Below are positions 1-13,526 of a stretch of DNA of 64,000 nt, in pieces (position 1 is the first letter of the stretch; each line of letters opens with the position of its first letter). The stretch lies in assembly GCF_007827815.1 (NCBI RefSeq), contig NZ_VITH01000008.1:310001-374000 (forward strand), in the 5' to 3' direction. The translations under genes were made by a program, and so were the position numbers. The notes beneath the pieces are model-generated. The model was not told the origin of the DNA, did no database searches, and was given only the letters and a program-made list of their open reading frames with translations. The stretch comes from Azospirillum brasilense. GTDB lineage: Bacteria; Pseudomonadota; Alphaproteobacteria; Azospirillales; Azospirillaceae.

Positions 1-351
1 CGACACCGGCTTCACCAGCAGGTCGTCGGCCCCGGCGTTGGTGACGCGCATGAGCAGCAGCGGCGTCGGCTGCCACGTCGTGGCGACGATGCAGGCGTAG
101 GGGTTGCGGGTGTCCGGCTCGTTGCGCAGGCGGCGGATGAGGCGCAGCGCCTCCGGCTCCTCGCCGTCGATGTCCAGCAGGATCAGGTCCGGCGTGGCCG
201 CGGTCACCGCCTCCGCCGCGTCCTGGGCCGAGCCATGCACCGCCGTCTTCTTCATCCCCAGCCGCGCCAGCACCTCGCGCAGGACGCGCTGGCTGTTGGA
301 CTGCGTGTCGATGATGGCCGCATCAACCAGGGAGAAGTCGTAGTCGGGCAT
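1..351 (-). CDS. Response regulator receiver-domain protein (3' part missing)
   Basis: Translation from the ATG at 351 gives about 117 residues before the window edge, so the C-terminus is cut off. The sequence has a receiver-domain layout: an early Asp (AAIIDTQ), the likely phospho-acceptor Asp in LILLDIDG near residue 60, and the conserved Lys in DDLLVKPVS near residue 115. The usual acidic pair after the first strand is reduced to a single Asp (IIDTQ), so phosphorylation chemistry may be atypical. It follows glgX on the same strand by about 90 bp, but nothing shows that it regulates glycogen metabolism. The output domain, if any, lies outside the window. Confidence 0.75.
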   Translation of the reverse strand, partial: MPDYDFSLVDAAIIDTQSNSQRVLREVLARLGMKKTAVHGSAQDAAEAVTAATPDLILLDIDGEEPEALRLIRRLRNEPDTRNPYACIVATTWQPTPLLLMRVTNAGADDLLVKPVS

Positions 352-438
352 GCGTCGGTTCCGCGAAAACCGGAGGTGGAGGACCCACCCCCGGTCCCGA
401 CGTTAGCACAGGCGGAAAAAACCACCTATTGACCCGCA

Positions 439-2589
439 TCAACGACCGGGCGATTCGACCTGCACGAACACCAGCGCGGTCCGCCCGTCCACCGGCATCG
501 TCCGCCCGGCGAGTTGCATCCGCCCGTCGCCGGCGCCGTCCGCCACGCGGGTGTCGAGCACGCAGCGCCATCCGCGCGCGTCGGGCACCTCCGGCAGGGT
601 GACGTTCACGGTGTCGGTGTGGGCGTTCAGCACGATCAGCAGAACCCCGTCGTCCTGCGGCGCCCCGTCCACCCCGGTGTAGCTTCCGGCATGGCCGTTC
701 AGCAGCAGCATGATGCAGCGCGCGTGGCCGTTGCGCCAATCCTCCGCCGACTTCTCAACCCCCTGCGGGGTGTACCAGACGATGTCCTTCAGCCCGTCCG
801 CGGAAGTGCGGCGGCCGTGCAGGAACACCGGGCGGCGCAGCACCGGGTGCGCCTTGCGCAACGCGATCAGCCGCTTGACGAAGGCGAGCATCGGCCCGCC
901 CTCTCCCTTCAGCCGCGCCCAGTCGAGCCAGGAGGTCTCGTTGTCCTGGCAATAGGCGTTGTTGTTGCCTTTCTGGCTGTGACCGATCTCGTCGCCGGCC
1001 AGCATCATCGGCGTGCCCTGCGACAGGAACAGGGTGGCCAGCAGGTTGCGTTTCTGCTTGGCGCGGGCCTCGCGGACCGCCGGGTCGTCGGTGTCGCCCT
1101 CCACCCCGTGGTTCCAGGAATGGTTGGCGGAGTGGCCGTCGCGGTTGTCCTCGCCGTTGGCCCAGTTGTGCTTGTCGTTGTAGGAGACGAGGTCGTGCAG
1201 GGTGAAGCCGTCGTGCGCCGTGACGAAGTTCACCGACGACCAGGGCCGCCGCCCGCGCTTCTCGAACAGGTCCGACGAGCCGGCGATCCGCCCCGCCAGT
1301 TCCGGCAGCATGCCGTCGTCGCCGCGCCAGTAGCGGCGCACGGTGTCGCGGTAGCGGTCGTTCCACTCCGCCCAGCCCGGCGGGAAATTGCCGACCTGAT
1401 AGCCGCCGGGACCGACGTCCCACGGCTCGGCGATCAGCTTGACGTCGGCCAGCGCCGGGTCCTGCCGCACGGCGTCGAGGAAGCCCGAACCGGGGTCGAA
1501 GCCATAGGGCTCCCGCGCCAGCACGGTGGCGAGGTCGAAGCGGAAGCCGTCGACGTGCATCTCCGTCACCCAGTAGCGCAGGCTGTCCATGACCATCTGG
1601 AGGACGCGCGGGTGGCTCAGATTCAGGGTGTTCCCGGTGCCGGTGTCGTTGATGTAGAAGCGCGGGTTGTCGGGCAGCAGCCGGTAGTAGCTGAGGTTGT
1701 CGATGCCCTTGAAGGACAGGGTCGGGCCGAGATGGTTGCCCTCGCCCGTGTGGTTGTAAACCACGTCGAGGATGACCTCGATCCCCGCCTCGTGCAGGCG
1801 GGCGACCATGGTCTTGAACTCCGACAGCACGCCGGTGGTCATGTAGCGCGGTTCGGGCGCGAAGAAGCCGACGCTGTTGTAGCCCCAGTAGTTGCGCAAG
1901 CCCTGCCCGACCAGATGCCGGTCGTCGGCGAAGGACTGCACCGGCAGGAACTCCACCGAGGTGATGCCCAGCGCCTTCAGATAATCGATCACCGCGTGGG
2001 TCGACATCCCGGCGAAGGTGCCGCGCAGCGGGGCCGGCACCTCCGGGTGGCGCATGGTGAAGCCGCCGACATGCGTCTCGTAGATGACCGTGTCCGACCA
2101 GGGCACCGCCGGGTGCCGGTCGTGCCCCCAGGTGAAGGCGCGGTCCACCACCCGACACTTGGGCATGCCGCGCGCGTTGTCGCGCCGGTCGAAGGACAGA
2201 TCCTCGCGCGTCGAGCCGACGCGGTAGCCGTAATGGGCGTCCGACCAGCGGAACGGCCCGAACAGCGCCTTGGCATAGGGATCGAGCAGCAGCTTGTTCG
2301 GATTGAAGCGGTGTCCCGCCGCCGGCTCGTAAGGGCCGTGGACGCGGTAGCCGTAGAGCAGGCCGGGCCGGGCCTCCGGCAGATAGCCGTGCCAGACCTC
2401 GTCGGTGTGCTCCGGCAGGACGACCCGCTCGACCTCGCGCTGGCCGGTCTGGTCGAACAGGCACAGCTCGACCTTTTCGGCGTGGGCGGAAAAGAGAGCG
2501 AAGTTGACCCCGAAGCCGTCCCAGTTCGCCCCGAGGGGATAGGGCTTGCCGGGCCAGACGGCGGTGCGCGTGGCGGTGGAGATGGACAT
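439..2589 (-). CDS. glgX: Glycogen debranching enzyme GlgX
   Basis: This is a GH13 isoamylase-type enzyme that hydrolyses alpha-1,6 branches of phosphorylase-trimmed glycogen in the cytoplasm. From the ATG at 2589 it is 716 aa, a normal GlgX length. An N-terminal CBM48-like domain (about 15-130) precedes the (beta/alpha)8 barrel. The nucleophile Asp352 sits in DGFRFDLA, the acid/base Glu388 in LIAEPWD, and the third acid in VTAHDGF. An in-frame TTG at 2634 would add 15 residues with no family similarity, so the ATG, which starts the usual PYPLGANWDG region, is preferred. It is the last of three co-directional genes after treS-mak and glgB. Confidence 0.93.
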   Translation of the reverse strand: MSISTATRTAVWPGKPYPLGANWDGFGVNFALFSAHAEKVELCLFDQTGQREVERVVLPEHTDEVWHGYLPEARPGLLYGYRVHGPYEPAAGHRFNPNKLLLDPYAKALFGPFRWSDAHYGYRVGSTREDLSFDRRDNARGMPKCRVVDRAFTWGHDRHPAVPWSDTVIYETHVGGFTMRHPEVPAPLRGTFAGMSTHAVIDYLKALGITSVEFLPVQSFADDRHLVGQGLRNYWGYNSVGFFAPEPRYMTTGVLSEFKTMVARLHEAGIEVILDVVYNHTGEGNHLGPTLSFKGIDNLSYYRLLPDNPRFYINDTGTGNTLNLSHPRVLQMVMDSLRYWVTEMHVDGFRFDLATVLAREPYGFDPGSGFLDAVRQDPALADVKLIAEPWDVGPGGYQVGNFPPGWAEWNDRYRDTVRRYWRGDDGMLPELAGRIAGSSDLFEKRGRRPWSSVNFVTAHDGFTLHDLVSYNDKHNWANGEDNRDGHSANHSWNHGVEGDTDDPAVREARAKQKRNLLATLFLSQGTPMMLAGDEIGHSQKGNNNAYCQDNETSWLDWARLKGEGGPMLAFVKRLIALRKAHPVLRRPVFLHGRRTSADGLKDIVWYTPQGVEKSAEDWRNGHARCIMLLLNGHAGSYTGVDGAPQDDGVLLIVLNAHTDTVNVTLPEVPDARGWRCVLDTRVADGAGDGRMQLAGRTMPVDGRTALVFVQVESPGR

Positions 2590-2766
2590 CAGGGCAGACT
2601 CACCACGGGCACTGGAGATCGGGCGGAACCGCAAGCGGCTTGCGTCGGCGCAGCGGCTGACCTAGCCGAAGCGGATAGCCACCTCTTGCAATAAAGGAGC
2701 GGCACGCCGGTCACGTCAAGTGCGGAACGCCGCTCCTCCCTTCTCCCGTTGATCGAAACGCTGCCC

Positions 2767-5031
2767 CTACCCGGCCTTGCGTTCCAGCACCAGCGTGCCC
2801 AGCGGCGGCAGCGTCAGGCTGATGGAGTGCGGACGGCCGTGCCATTCCGTCTCCTCGCTCGCCACGCCGCCGGCGTTGCCGACACCACTGCCGCCATACT
2901 CGGGGGCGTCGGTGTTCAGCACCTCCTCGTAGCGGCCCGGCAGGGTGACGCCGACGCGATAGCCGTCGCGCGGCAGCGGGGTGAAGTTGCAGACCACCAC
3001 CACATGGTGCTCCGGATCCTCCCCGCTCTTGCGCAGGAAGGCGAGGATCGAGTTGTCGCTGTCGTTGGCCTCGATCCATTCGAAGCCCGCCGGGTCGCAG
3101 TCGGTCTGGTGCAGCGGTTTCAGGCCGCGGTACATGCGGTTCAGGTCGCGCACCAGCGCGTGCAGCCCCTGGTGCAGCGGCTCCTCCAGAAGGTGCCAGT
3201 CCAGGCTGCGCGCCTCGCTCCATTCGCGCCACTGGCCGAACTCGCCGCCCATGAACAGCAGCTTCTTGCCGGGATGAGCGAACATGAAGCCGTAATAGGC
3301 GCGCAGGTTGGCGAACTTCTGCCAGTCGTCGCCGGGCATCTTGTTGATGAGCGAGCCCTTGCCGTGCACCACCTCGTCGTGGCTGAGCGGCAAGACGAAG
3401 TTTTCCGAGAACTGGTAGATCAGGCCGAAGGTGAGCTGGTGGTGGTGGTAGCGGCGGTGGATGGGGTCCTTCGCCATATACTCCAGCGTGTCGTGCATCC
3501 AGCCCATGTTCCACTTGTAGCCGAAGCCCAAGCCCCCGAGATAGACGGGCCGCGACACCGCCGGCCAGGCCGTGGACTCCTCGGCCACCGTCATGATCCC
3601 CTGGTTCTGGCCGTAGGTCAGCTCGTTCATCCGCTTCAGGAAGGCGATGGATTCCAGGTTCTCGCGCCCGCCGAAGCGGTTCGGGACCCACTCGCCGGCC
3701 TTGCGGCTGTAGTCGAGGTAGAGCATGGAGGCCACGGCATCGACCCGCAGCCCGTCCAGCCGGTAATGCTCCAGCCAGAACAGCGCGTTGCCGAGCAGGA
3801 AGTTCTGCACCTCCGTCCGGCCGAAATTGTAGATCAGCGTGTTCCAGTCCTGGTGGTAGCCCTGGCGCGGATCGGCGTGCTCGTAGAGGTGCGTGCCGTC
3901 GAACCAGCCCAGCCCGTGCGGGTCGGTCGGGAAATGGCCGGGGACCCAGTCGAGCAGCAGCCCGATCCCCGCCGCGTGGCAGGCGTCCACGAAATATTTG
4001 AAGTCCTCCGGCGTGCCGTGGCGGCTGGTCGGCGCGTACAGGCCGATCGGCTGGTAGCCCCAGGAGCCGTCGAAGGGGTGCTCGGTGATCGGCAGCAGCT
4101 CGATGTGGGTGAAGCCGAGATCCTTCACATAGGGCACCAGCCGGTCGGCCAGTTCCCGGTAGGTGAGGAAGCGGTCGCCCTCCTCCGGCACCCGCGCCCA
4201 GGAGCCGAGATGGACCTCGTAGATGGAGATCGGCGCGGTCAGGTCGGCGCTGGCGGATCGGGTCCGCTGCCACTCGGTGTCCTGCCAGTCGTAGGACGGC
4301 AGGCCGTGCACGACGGACGCGGTCTGCGGGCGGAACTCAGCCTGGAAGGCGTAGGGGTCCGACTTCAGCGGCAGCAGGTCGCCGCCTGCCCCCTTGATCT
4401 CGAACTTGTAGCGCTGGCCGACGGTGGCGTGGGGCACGAAGATTTCCCACACGCCGGCCTCCACGCGCTTGCGCATCGGCAGGCGCCGACCGTCCCAGTC
4501 GCAGAAGTCGCCGACAACGCTGACCCGCCGGGCGTTGGGGGCCCAGACGGCGAAGGCCACGCCGGCCACGCCGTCGATTTCCCGGGGGTGGGCGCCCAGC
4601 CGCTCGAAGCTTTTGAGGTGGGTTCCCTCGGCCAACAGATGGATGTCCAGTTCGCCCAGGACGTTCGAGAAGCGGTAGGCGTCCTCGAACTCCACTGTCG
4701 CCAGCGGGAACTGGACGCGCAGGCGGTAGCGGAAGCGCTCCTTGCGGTCGGGCAGGACGGCGAGGAAGAAGCCCTCGCCATGGACCTTGTCGGCTTCGCC
4801 CACCGGATCGCCCGAGGCGCTGTCGACCACCCAGAGCTTTTCCGCGCCGGGGATGAAGGCGCGGACCTCGACGGGCCGGTCCTTGCCGGACTGGTGCATG
4901 CCCAGGATCGCGAAGGGATCACCGTGGTCGGCGTGGACGATGGCCTCGATGCCGCCGCTCAACGGCGACACGGCCTTCGGCGACGCTTCCTGCGCCTTGG
5001 CACGGTTTCCCGTTCGGATGTCGTTCGGCAT
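2767..5031 (-). CDS. glgB: 1,4-alpha-glucan branching enzyme GlgB
   Basis: GlgB (GH13_9) cuts an alpha-1,4 glucan chain and re-attaches it as an alpha-1,6 branch during glycogen synthesis. The protein is 754 aa and starts at an ATG. It has the N1 domain (about 28-125), a CBM48 domain (about 150-245) and the catalytic barrel. Nucleophile Asp431 lies in DGLRVDAV and acid/base Glu484 in [18 protein letters not shown] is the fourth conserved region. It lies 107 bp downstream of treS-mak and 177 bp upstream of the glgX start, consistent with one glucan operon. No glgA, glgC or glgP is present in the window. Confidence 0.95.
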   Translation of the reverse strand: MPNDIRTGNRAKAQEASPKAVSPLSGGIEAIVHADHGDPFAILGMHQSGKDRPVEVRAFIPGAEKLWVVDSASGDPVGEADKVHGEGFFLAVLPDRKERFRYRLRVQFPLATVEFEDAYRFSNVLGELDIHLLAEGTHLKSFERLGAHPREIDGVAGVAFAVWAPNARRVSVVGDFCDWDGRRLPMRKRVEAGVWEIFVPHATVGQRYKFEIKGAGGDLLPLKSDPYAFQAEFRPQTASVVHGLPSYDWQDTEWQRTRSASADLTAPISIYEVHLGSWARVPEEGDRFLTYRELADRLVPYVKDLGFTHIELLPITEHPFDGSWGYQPIGLYAPTSRHGTPEDFKYFVDACHAAGIGLLLDWVPGHFPTDPHGLGWFDGTHLYEHADPRQGYHQDWNTLIYNFGRTEVQNFLLGNALFWLEHYRLDGLRVDAVASMLYLDYSRKAGEWVPNRFGGRENLESIAFLKRMNELTYGQNQGIMTVAEESTAWPAVSRPVYLGGLGFGYKWNMGWMHDTLEYMAKDPIHRRYHHHQLTFGLIYQFSENFVLPLSHDEVVHGKGSLINKMPGDDWQKFANLRAYYGFMFAHPGKKLLFMGGEFGQWREWSEARSLDWHLLEEPLHQGLHALVRDLNRMYRGLKPLHQTDCDPAGFEWIEANDSDNSILAFLRKSGEDPEHHVVVVCNFTPLPRDGYRVGVTLPGRYEEVLNTDAPEYGGSGVGNAGGVASEETEWHGRPHSISLTLPPLGTLVLERKAG

Positions 5032-5138
5032 CGGCTGACTTTCCCCTTACCCTTGCTCGTTCTTGGGGTGTGAACATAGCGCCGGGGCGTTTGTCACACC
5101 ACGCCCGCGGCGTCCTATGTCCCGCATCGGGTTTCGCC

Positions 5139-8462
<3,324 letters not shown>

Positions 8463-8641
8463 CCGCCGCCGTCGCTCCGCTGGTCTGGTGGAGCGGGGCC
8501 GCCGGACGGGCGGGGAATCCCGCGCCCATCCGGCAGCCGCGCCACATCATAAACCAGCTAGACTTGGGTCCGTTCCACGGCAAAGGCAACGTTGGACGCG
8601 AAACCTGTGATGGCGGACCCGCGTCGCGGGCGGTGCCGGCG

Positions 8642-9934
8642 TCAGGCGTCGGCCAGCGCCGCGACGGAGAGCGGCTGGGTTTCCGTGCTGCTCCGGACGT
8701 CCACCGAGACGCCGCCGTTGACGTAGCCCGTCACCGTCTGGCGCAGCGCGTAGACCGTCTTGCCCAGCTCGGCGCTCATCGCCGCATCGTAGGTCGAACC
8801 GGGCACCTGCTGGGTGTAGTAGAAGACCGCCGGCGTGCTGTAGGAGGTCGGCGGGATCTCGGCCATCAGGATGGTCATGGTCGAGCTGTAGCGGCAATCG
8901 GCCGGGATCTCGACCGCCTGGCTCACCGACAGATCGTAGTAATTGGTGACCGAGGTCTCCTTCGTGCCCGTGTAGGTGTAGGACATGGAGAAGGTGCAGC
9001 CGACCTCGACCTCGCCGGTCAGACCGATCCCGTAGGTGAAGCGCACCTCCTGGACATAGCCGATCGTGTAGGAATCGGTGACCGACAGAGTCAGCGACTG
9101 CGATTTCCCACTGGTGACCGACACCGTGTCGGTGATCGTCGCCGCCCCCTCGTTGGTGCCGGAGATGGAACTGGAGATCGTGCTCGACGGGTTGGTCGGG
9201 ACCGGCGAGGTGATCGTGAAGGGCTCAACCTCCGAATGGACCGGAGTCAGCAGATCCCATTTCCACGAGCCTTCCTTGTCGACGAAGGAGTAGCTGCGCA
9301 GGTCGGGAATGCCGTCCATGCTCAGCCAGCCGGCGACGGACATGGTTTCCCCGTCGCCCTGGCCGCCGTCGTAGAGCGCCACCTGCTGGGCGGTCAGCCC
9401 GCCGAAATAGATCGACGCCGCCCGGTCGCAAATGAACCATCCGGCCAACGACAGAACCGTCCCCATCGGCCATTCGCACAGGAAGAAGGTGTTGCGGTTG
9501 TCGGCGTAGTTCAGCCCGTCGAACAGCTGGAAGACACCGGTGTTCAGATCCACGGTGCGCCAGATGTAGGCGGACAGGCAGTCGTTGGCGCCGAGCTTCT
9601 CGACATCGACCGTCTGGGTCTGGCCGTTGCCGATCAGATCGACGCAACGCCCGCAGCCGTTGAAGCTGTAGGGCTGGCCGGCGGGTGGAGTGGTCTTGTG
9701 CTCCAGCAGGGTCAGGACGACCCCCTCCGGCAGGTTGAAGGCAACCCAGGTGGTCCGGTCGTTCAGGTTGGTCCCGGCAAAGGAACTCTGAACGCCTTCG
9801 ATCGCGCCCGAGGTGGTGATGGTCAGGCTGTCGCTGCTCCAGTTCTGATCGGCGTACAGCTTCACGGTTCCCGACGGAAGGCTGGACGGATAGGGCGCGG
9901 AGGTGGTCGGCGGCAGCAGGTAAGGTGCAGTCAT
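8642..9934 (-). CDS. Beta/gamma-crystallin-like plus aerolysin-like (ETX/MTX2-type) protein
   Basis: This is a 430-aa protein. Residues 21-225 contain repeats resembling beta/gamma-crystallin motifs: VKLYADQNW with NLNDRTTWVAF, and VALYDGGQGDGETMSV with DLRSYSFVDKEG. Residues about 235-425 are rich in alternating Ser/Thr and hydrophobic residues, with a VEIPADCRY segment, as in aerolysin-type beta-pore-forming proteins. The fold assignment comes from pattern, not a search. I see no signal peptide; seven Cys (94, 97, 119, 153, 169, 313, 347) are present. The ATG at 9934 follows a GAGGGA ribosome-binding site; upstream in-frame codons run through AT-rich DNA and do not look coding. It has no operon partner. 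A lectin-like or structural role cannot be excluded. Confidence 0.6.
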   Translation of the reverse strand: MTAPYLLPPTTSAPYPSSLPSGTVKLYADQNWSSDSLTITTSGAIEGVQSSFAGTNLNDRTTWVAFNLPEGVVLTLLEHKTTPPAGQPYSFNGCGRCVDLIGNGQTQTVDVEKLGANDCLSAYIWRTVDLNTGVFQLFDGLNYADNRNTFFLCEWPMGTVLSLAGWFICDRAASIYFGGLTAQQVALYDGGQGDGETMSVAGWLSMDGIPDLRSYSFVDKEGSWKWDLLTPVHSEVEPFTITSPVPTNPSSTISSSISGTNEGAATITDTVSVTSGKSQSLTLSVTDSYTIGYVQEVRFTYGIGLTGEVEVGCTFSMSYTYTGTKETSVTNYYDLSVSQAVEIPADCRYSSTMTILMAEIPPTSYSTPAVFYYTQQVPGSTYDAAMSAELGKTVYALRQTVTGYVNGGVSVDVRSSTETQPLSVAALADA

Positions 9935-10329
9935 GGCGTTCCCTCGCGGTTGGCAGAATGCCCCAACCTCCGCATGGCCTTGACGCGAACGTCCGCCAAA
10001 ACGGCGCAATTCATCAATTCCCGAATTGCATTCATTGATATTTATTTTGGAATGGCCGGGGCGCTCATCAAAAATACCGGTGATAATTAGAAAAAATAAA
10101 ACTATTTTATTTGAATGCATTTGCATTCATTCGTTTGTCTTCAAATATTCATGCGAACGTGTTTTCCAGTCCGCCGTCCGGGCAGGCCATCCGCGATGGA
10201 GTGGGCGCATCTTCGGCGTCCACCAAGGCTGGGTGAGAAGGGCCACGGCGGCCGGATTGCGGGCCGGTTGTGAAAGCGACGGCCGTCCGACAGCGATCCG
10301 ATGACGATCAGACAGCGATCAGGCGGCGG
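9935..10329. promoter_or_regulatory. AT-rich intergenic region with candidate operator
   Basis: This is a gene-free stretch of about 395 bp between the crystallin/aerolysin-like gene and the hemerythrin gene. Roughly 10015-10150 is strikingly AT-rich against a background of about 70% GC. It contains an inverted repeat of 8-bp arms around TT at 10112-10129 (TGAATGCA/TGCATTCA). One half site (TGCATTCATT) is repeated at 10027-10036 and again at 10122-10131. That spacing upstream of the ATG at 9934 suits a promoter with operator sites for the minus-strand gene. The right end has an imperfect GACAGCGATC direct repeat (10288-10297, 10311-10320) of unknown meaning. Confidence 0.5.
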
Positions 10330-10764
10330 TCAGGCAGACGTCCGCTTCCGCTTCGCGCCCTGGGTCAGGCTGCGGTAGAGACCCTGATCCTCTTCGATGA
10401 AATGGGCGATCAGCCGGTGCTCGACCCAGTTGGTCAGTTCGTTTGGCGTGCAGAAGACCACCCCGTAGGGGCCCTCGAACCGCAGGGCCAGCAACTCGTC
10501 CGTGATCTGCCGGTGCAGCCGCTTGTGCGTCTCGACGGCGCCGCTCCTGGCGTCGGTCCAGAACCGCTCCTCGGCGGAGAAATGCTCCTCCGTGTACTTC
10601 ACCAGGGCAGCGAAGGCACTCTGGATGATCTTGTAGCCCTGCCCCGCCGCCACCGCGATGTGCAGCAGGCCGGCCAGTTCCAGAAGGGTCCGGTGCTGCT
10701 CGTCGATGGATTCGTTTCCGACCGTGTATTCGGACTTCCACGGAAAGCGGGCGGATGGCTGCAT
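10330..10764 (-). CDS. Bacteriohemerythrin
   Basis: This is a four-helix-bundle diiron protein that binds O2 reversibly; in bacteria it serves oxygen sensing, storage or delivery. From the ATG at 10764 it is 144 aa, a usual single-domain length. The full ligand set is visible: His in SIDEQH, His and Glu in HFSAEE, the HKRLH pair, then the His and Asp of AHFIEED. A basic tail (KRKR) ends the protein. In-frame alternatives exist at 10821 (ATG) and 10899 (TTG), but family similarity begins at RFPWKSEYTVGN, just after the chosen start. No membrane or signalling domain is fused to it. Confidence 0.85.
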   Translation of the reverse strand: MQPSARFPWKSEYTVGNESIDEQHRTLLELAGLLHIAVAAGQGYKIIQSAFAALVKYTEEHFSAEERFWTDARSGAVETHKRLHRQITDELLALRFEGPYGVVFCTPNELTNWVEHRLIAHFIEEDQGLYRSLTQGAKRKRTSA

Positions 10765-10880
10765 GGGGGCCTGCCGGCGAACGGCCGTGCTGAAGGTGTC
10801 GGGAGCGCTGCACGATAGCATCCGCGACCAGCCGCCGGGGTCGGACAACTTGCCGCAAATCGAATCCCCGTCGGGCGGGA

Positions 10881-10902
10881 TGTATACAATTTGTGGCAAA
10901 TT
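10881..10902. promoter_or_regulatory. Palindromic sites upstream of hemerythrin gene
   Basis: TGTATACA at 10881-10888 is a perfect 8-bp palindrome. It adjoins an inverted repeat with 6-bp arms AATTTG/CAAATT around TGG at 10888-10902. The pair lies between the end of the GNAT gene and the hemerythrin start, in locally AT-rich sequence. A role as an operator for the hemerythrin gene is inferred; it does not match an FNR box. Confidence 0.35.
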
Positions 10903-10918
10903 TCATTGATCGCCGAAA

Positions 10919-11428
10919 TCAGCCCTTCACCGGCCGCGTCATGTAGGTCATGCCGCCGCCGTAGGAGGCCAGCTTGGCCGCCAACCCGGCCCCACCGTCC
11001 TGCGGCAAGAACCCCTGCGCGTCCCAGAAGGCCCGCGCGCCGGGCGTCGAGGTCAGGGCCAGCCAGCGGAAGCCCTGCCGCGCCGCCAGGGCGTCCATGC
11101 GCTCCAGGGCGGCGGCTCCCAACCCCAGGCCGCGCGCCGCCGGCAGCAGGGCGACGTCGTGCAGATAGAGGCAATCCGGCGCTTCCGGCAGCGCGCCGAG
11201 CGGCGAATCGAGCGGCGGCGGCACGCCCAGCCGGCCCGGATGCAGGACGATGTAGCCGATGCCGATCCCATCCGCGTCCGCCATGGCGCAGCCGTCCGGG
11301 TAAAGGGCCAGCCGCTCGGCAAAAACGGCACGGTCCTCCGGGTAATCGGGATGCACGACCTCGGCGATGGCCATCACACGGTCCAGGTCCGCCGTCTCCA
11401 TAGCGCGCCAGCCCGCCTTCATCCGCAT
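10919..11428 (-). CDS. GNAT family N-acetyltransferase
   Basis: This is a cytoplasmic acyl-CoA-dependent N-acyltransferase of unknown substrate. The 169-aa protein has the GNAT core: DVALLPAARGLGLGAAAL is motif A, with the acetyl-CoA-binding pattern R-G-L-G-L-G/A, followed by WLALTSTPGARAFWDAQGF (motif B). The start at 11428 is chosen because a GGGGAGGA ribosome-binding site lies just before it. ATGs at 11470 (no good site) and 11422 also fit. It is transcribed divergently from cysQ, about 90 bp away. Confidence 0.82.
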   Translation of the reverse strand: MRMKAGWRAMETADLDRVMAIAEVVHPDYPEDRAVFAERLALYPDGCAMADADGIGIGYIVLHPGRLGVPPPLDSPLGALPEAPDCLYLHDVALLPAARGLGLGAAALERMDALAARQGFRWLALTSTPGARAFWDAQGFLPQDGGAGLAAKLASYGGGMTYMTRPVKG

Positions 11429-11521
11429 TCTCCCATCCTCCCCGCCCTTTCCAGCCTTCCAGCCCACCATCCGGGCGCGCTATGGTGACCGTTCGCCCAC
11501 CAGCCGACCGGAGGACCACCC

Positions 11522-12288
<767 letters not shown>

Positions 12289-12295
<7 letters not shown>

Positions 12296-13086
12296 CCACG
12301 CTGTGCGACGCGGCCGTCGCGGTTCTGACCACCGCGGCGCCGCTGGAGAAGGTGCGCCTGACGCGGGACTATGCCGCGGCGTGGCGCGACGGACGCATCA
12401 CGGAGTTCGGCGCGCTGGCCCCGCCGGAGCGCCCCTCCCGCCCGGAGCGCCCGCCCCTGATGCTGCCCCGCGACATGCCCAAGCGCGGGCGCGGCGGCAG
12501 CGCGCAGAACCGCCTCGCCCTGCTCCACGCGCTGGCCCACATCGAACTGAACGCCATCGACCTCGCCTGGGACATCGTGTGCCGTTTCGTCGGCGAGGGG
12601 ATGCCCAGGGGCTTCACCGACGACTGGGTGCAGGTCGCCGACGACGAGGCCCGGCATTTCCAGATGCTGGAGGAGCGGCTGAACCAGCTTGGCTCCGGCT
12701 ATGGCGAGTTGCCGGCCCATGACGGGCTGTGGCAGGCCGCGACCACCACCGCCCATGACCTCGCCGCCCGGCTGGCCGTGGTGCCGATGGTGCTGGAGGC
12801 GCGCGGGCTCGACGTCACCCCGGAGACCGTCCGCCGCCTGCGCGAGTTCGGCGACGCGGAGAGCGCCGCCCTGCTCCAGGTCATCCATGACGAGGAGATC
12901 ACCCACGTCGCCGCCGGACGCCGCTGGTTCGGCCATCTCTGCGCCAAGCGCGGCGTGGACCCGGTGGAGACGTGGCAGGATCTGGTAAAGCGCTACTTCC
13001 GCGGCGGCCTGAAAAAGCCCTTCAACGTGACCAGCCGCCAAGCCGCCGACTTCGGCCCGGAATTCTACGAGCCGATCGCGGAGTGA
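12289..13086 (+). CDS. DUF455 ferritin-like protein
   Basis: This is a 265-aa member of the DUF455 ferritin-like family (COG2833), all-helical with probable metal ligands. Candidate ligands are the Glu of HIELNAID, DEARHFQML, and DEEITHVAAG. The pattern resembles the tRNA hydroxylase MiaE fold, but its function is not established. The ATG at 12289 overlaps the end of cysQ (ATGGTGA), and the reading frame changes from alternative-frame to real coding exactly there. A hairpin terminator follows at 13106. Confidence 0.83.
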
Positions 13087-13105
13087 CGCCCACATCCTTC
13101 GTTCT

Positions 13106-13138
13106 CCTCTCCCGGGACGGGAGAGGGGAACACTTTTT
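13106..13138 (+). terminator. Hairpin terminator after cysQ-DUF455
   Basis: A perfect 9-bp stem (13106-13114 with 13118-13126, 3-nt loop) is followed, after a short gap, by five T residues at 13134-13138. It lies between two convergent genes. The T run begins about 8 nt past the stem, so it is a weaker intrinsic terminator than usual. Confidence 0.5.
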
Positions 13139-13526
13139 ACCCCCGCAGCACCTTCGGATTGGCGATGCCCAGCCGGGCCTGGACGATCTCCTCCAGGCAC
13201 TCCATCAGCACGTCCTGGCCGTCGTGGTCGAAGTCGCCAGCGGCGATCTCGATGCACAGCCGGTGCTGCAGGGCCTCCACCCGCTGGCGCAGGTCGGTGC
13301 CGGACAGGCTGTCGTCGGCGTCCTCGCCGTAGAGCAGGGCCAGCGCCGCCAGCATGGCGTGACCGGCCTCATCCACCCCGGCCAGTTCGCGCTGCACGAT
13401 GCCGAGCGCGTTGGCGATCATCAGCGCCGTGTAGCGCTGGGCCGGCGGGATGTGGGGAAGCAGGTCGGTGCGGAACGTTTCCGCGATGACGCTCAGCAAT
13501 TCCTGGGCGTCGGGGCTGGTGCGCAT
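13137..13526 (-). CDS. lvaB: DUF6285 small protein, LvaB-like kinase partner
   Basis: This is a 129-aa, mainly helical protein of the DUF6285 type. In Pseudomonas putida the small protein LvaB is needed for activity of the LvaA kinase in levulinate catabolism. The same adjacency is seen here: its ATG overlaps the kinase stop by one base (TGATG), so the two are probably co-translated and may form a complex. There are no membrane segments and no obvious catalytic motif. The family assignment is from pattern and context; the lvaB equivalence is inferred from gene order. Confidence 0.68.
   Translation of the reverse strand: MRTSPDAQELLSVIAETFRTDLLPHIPPAQRYTALMIANALGIVQRELAGVDEAGHAMLAALALLYGEDADDSLSGTDLRQRVEALQHRLCIEIAAGDFDHDGQDVLMECLEEIVQARLGIANPKVLRG

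Noticed and set aside
514..2694. Long plus-strand open frame (726 codons) opposite glgX
   Set aside because: Antisense shadow of glgX caused by high GC; composition is rich in Arg/Ala/Val/Gly with no family motif, and glgX has complete catalytic motifs.
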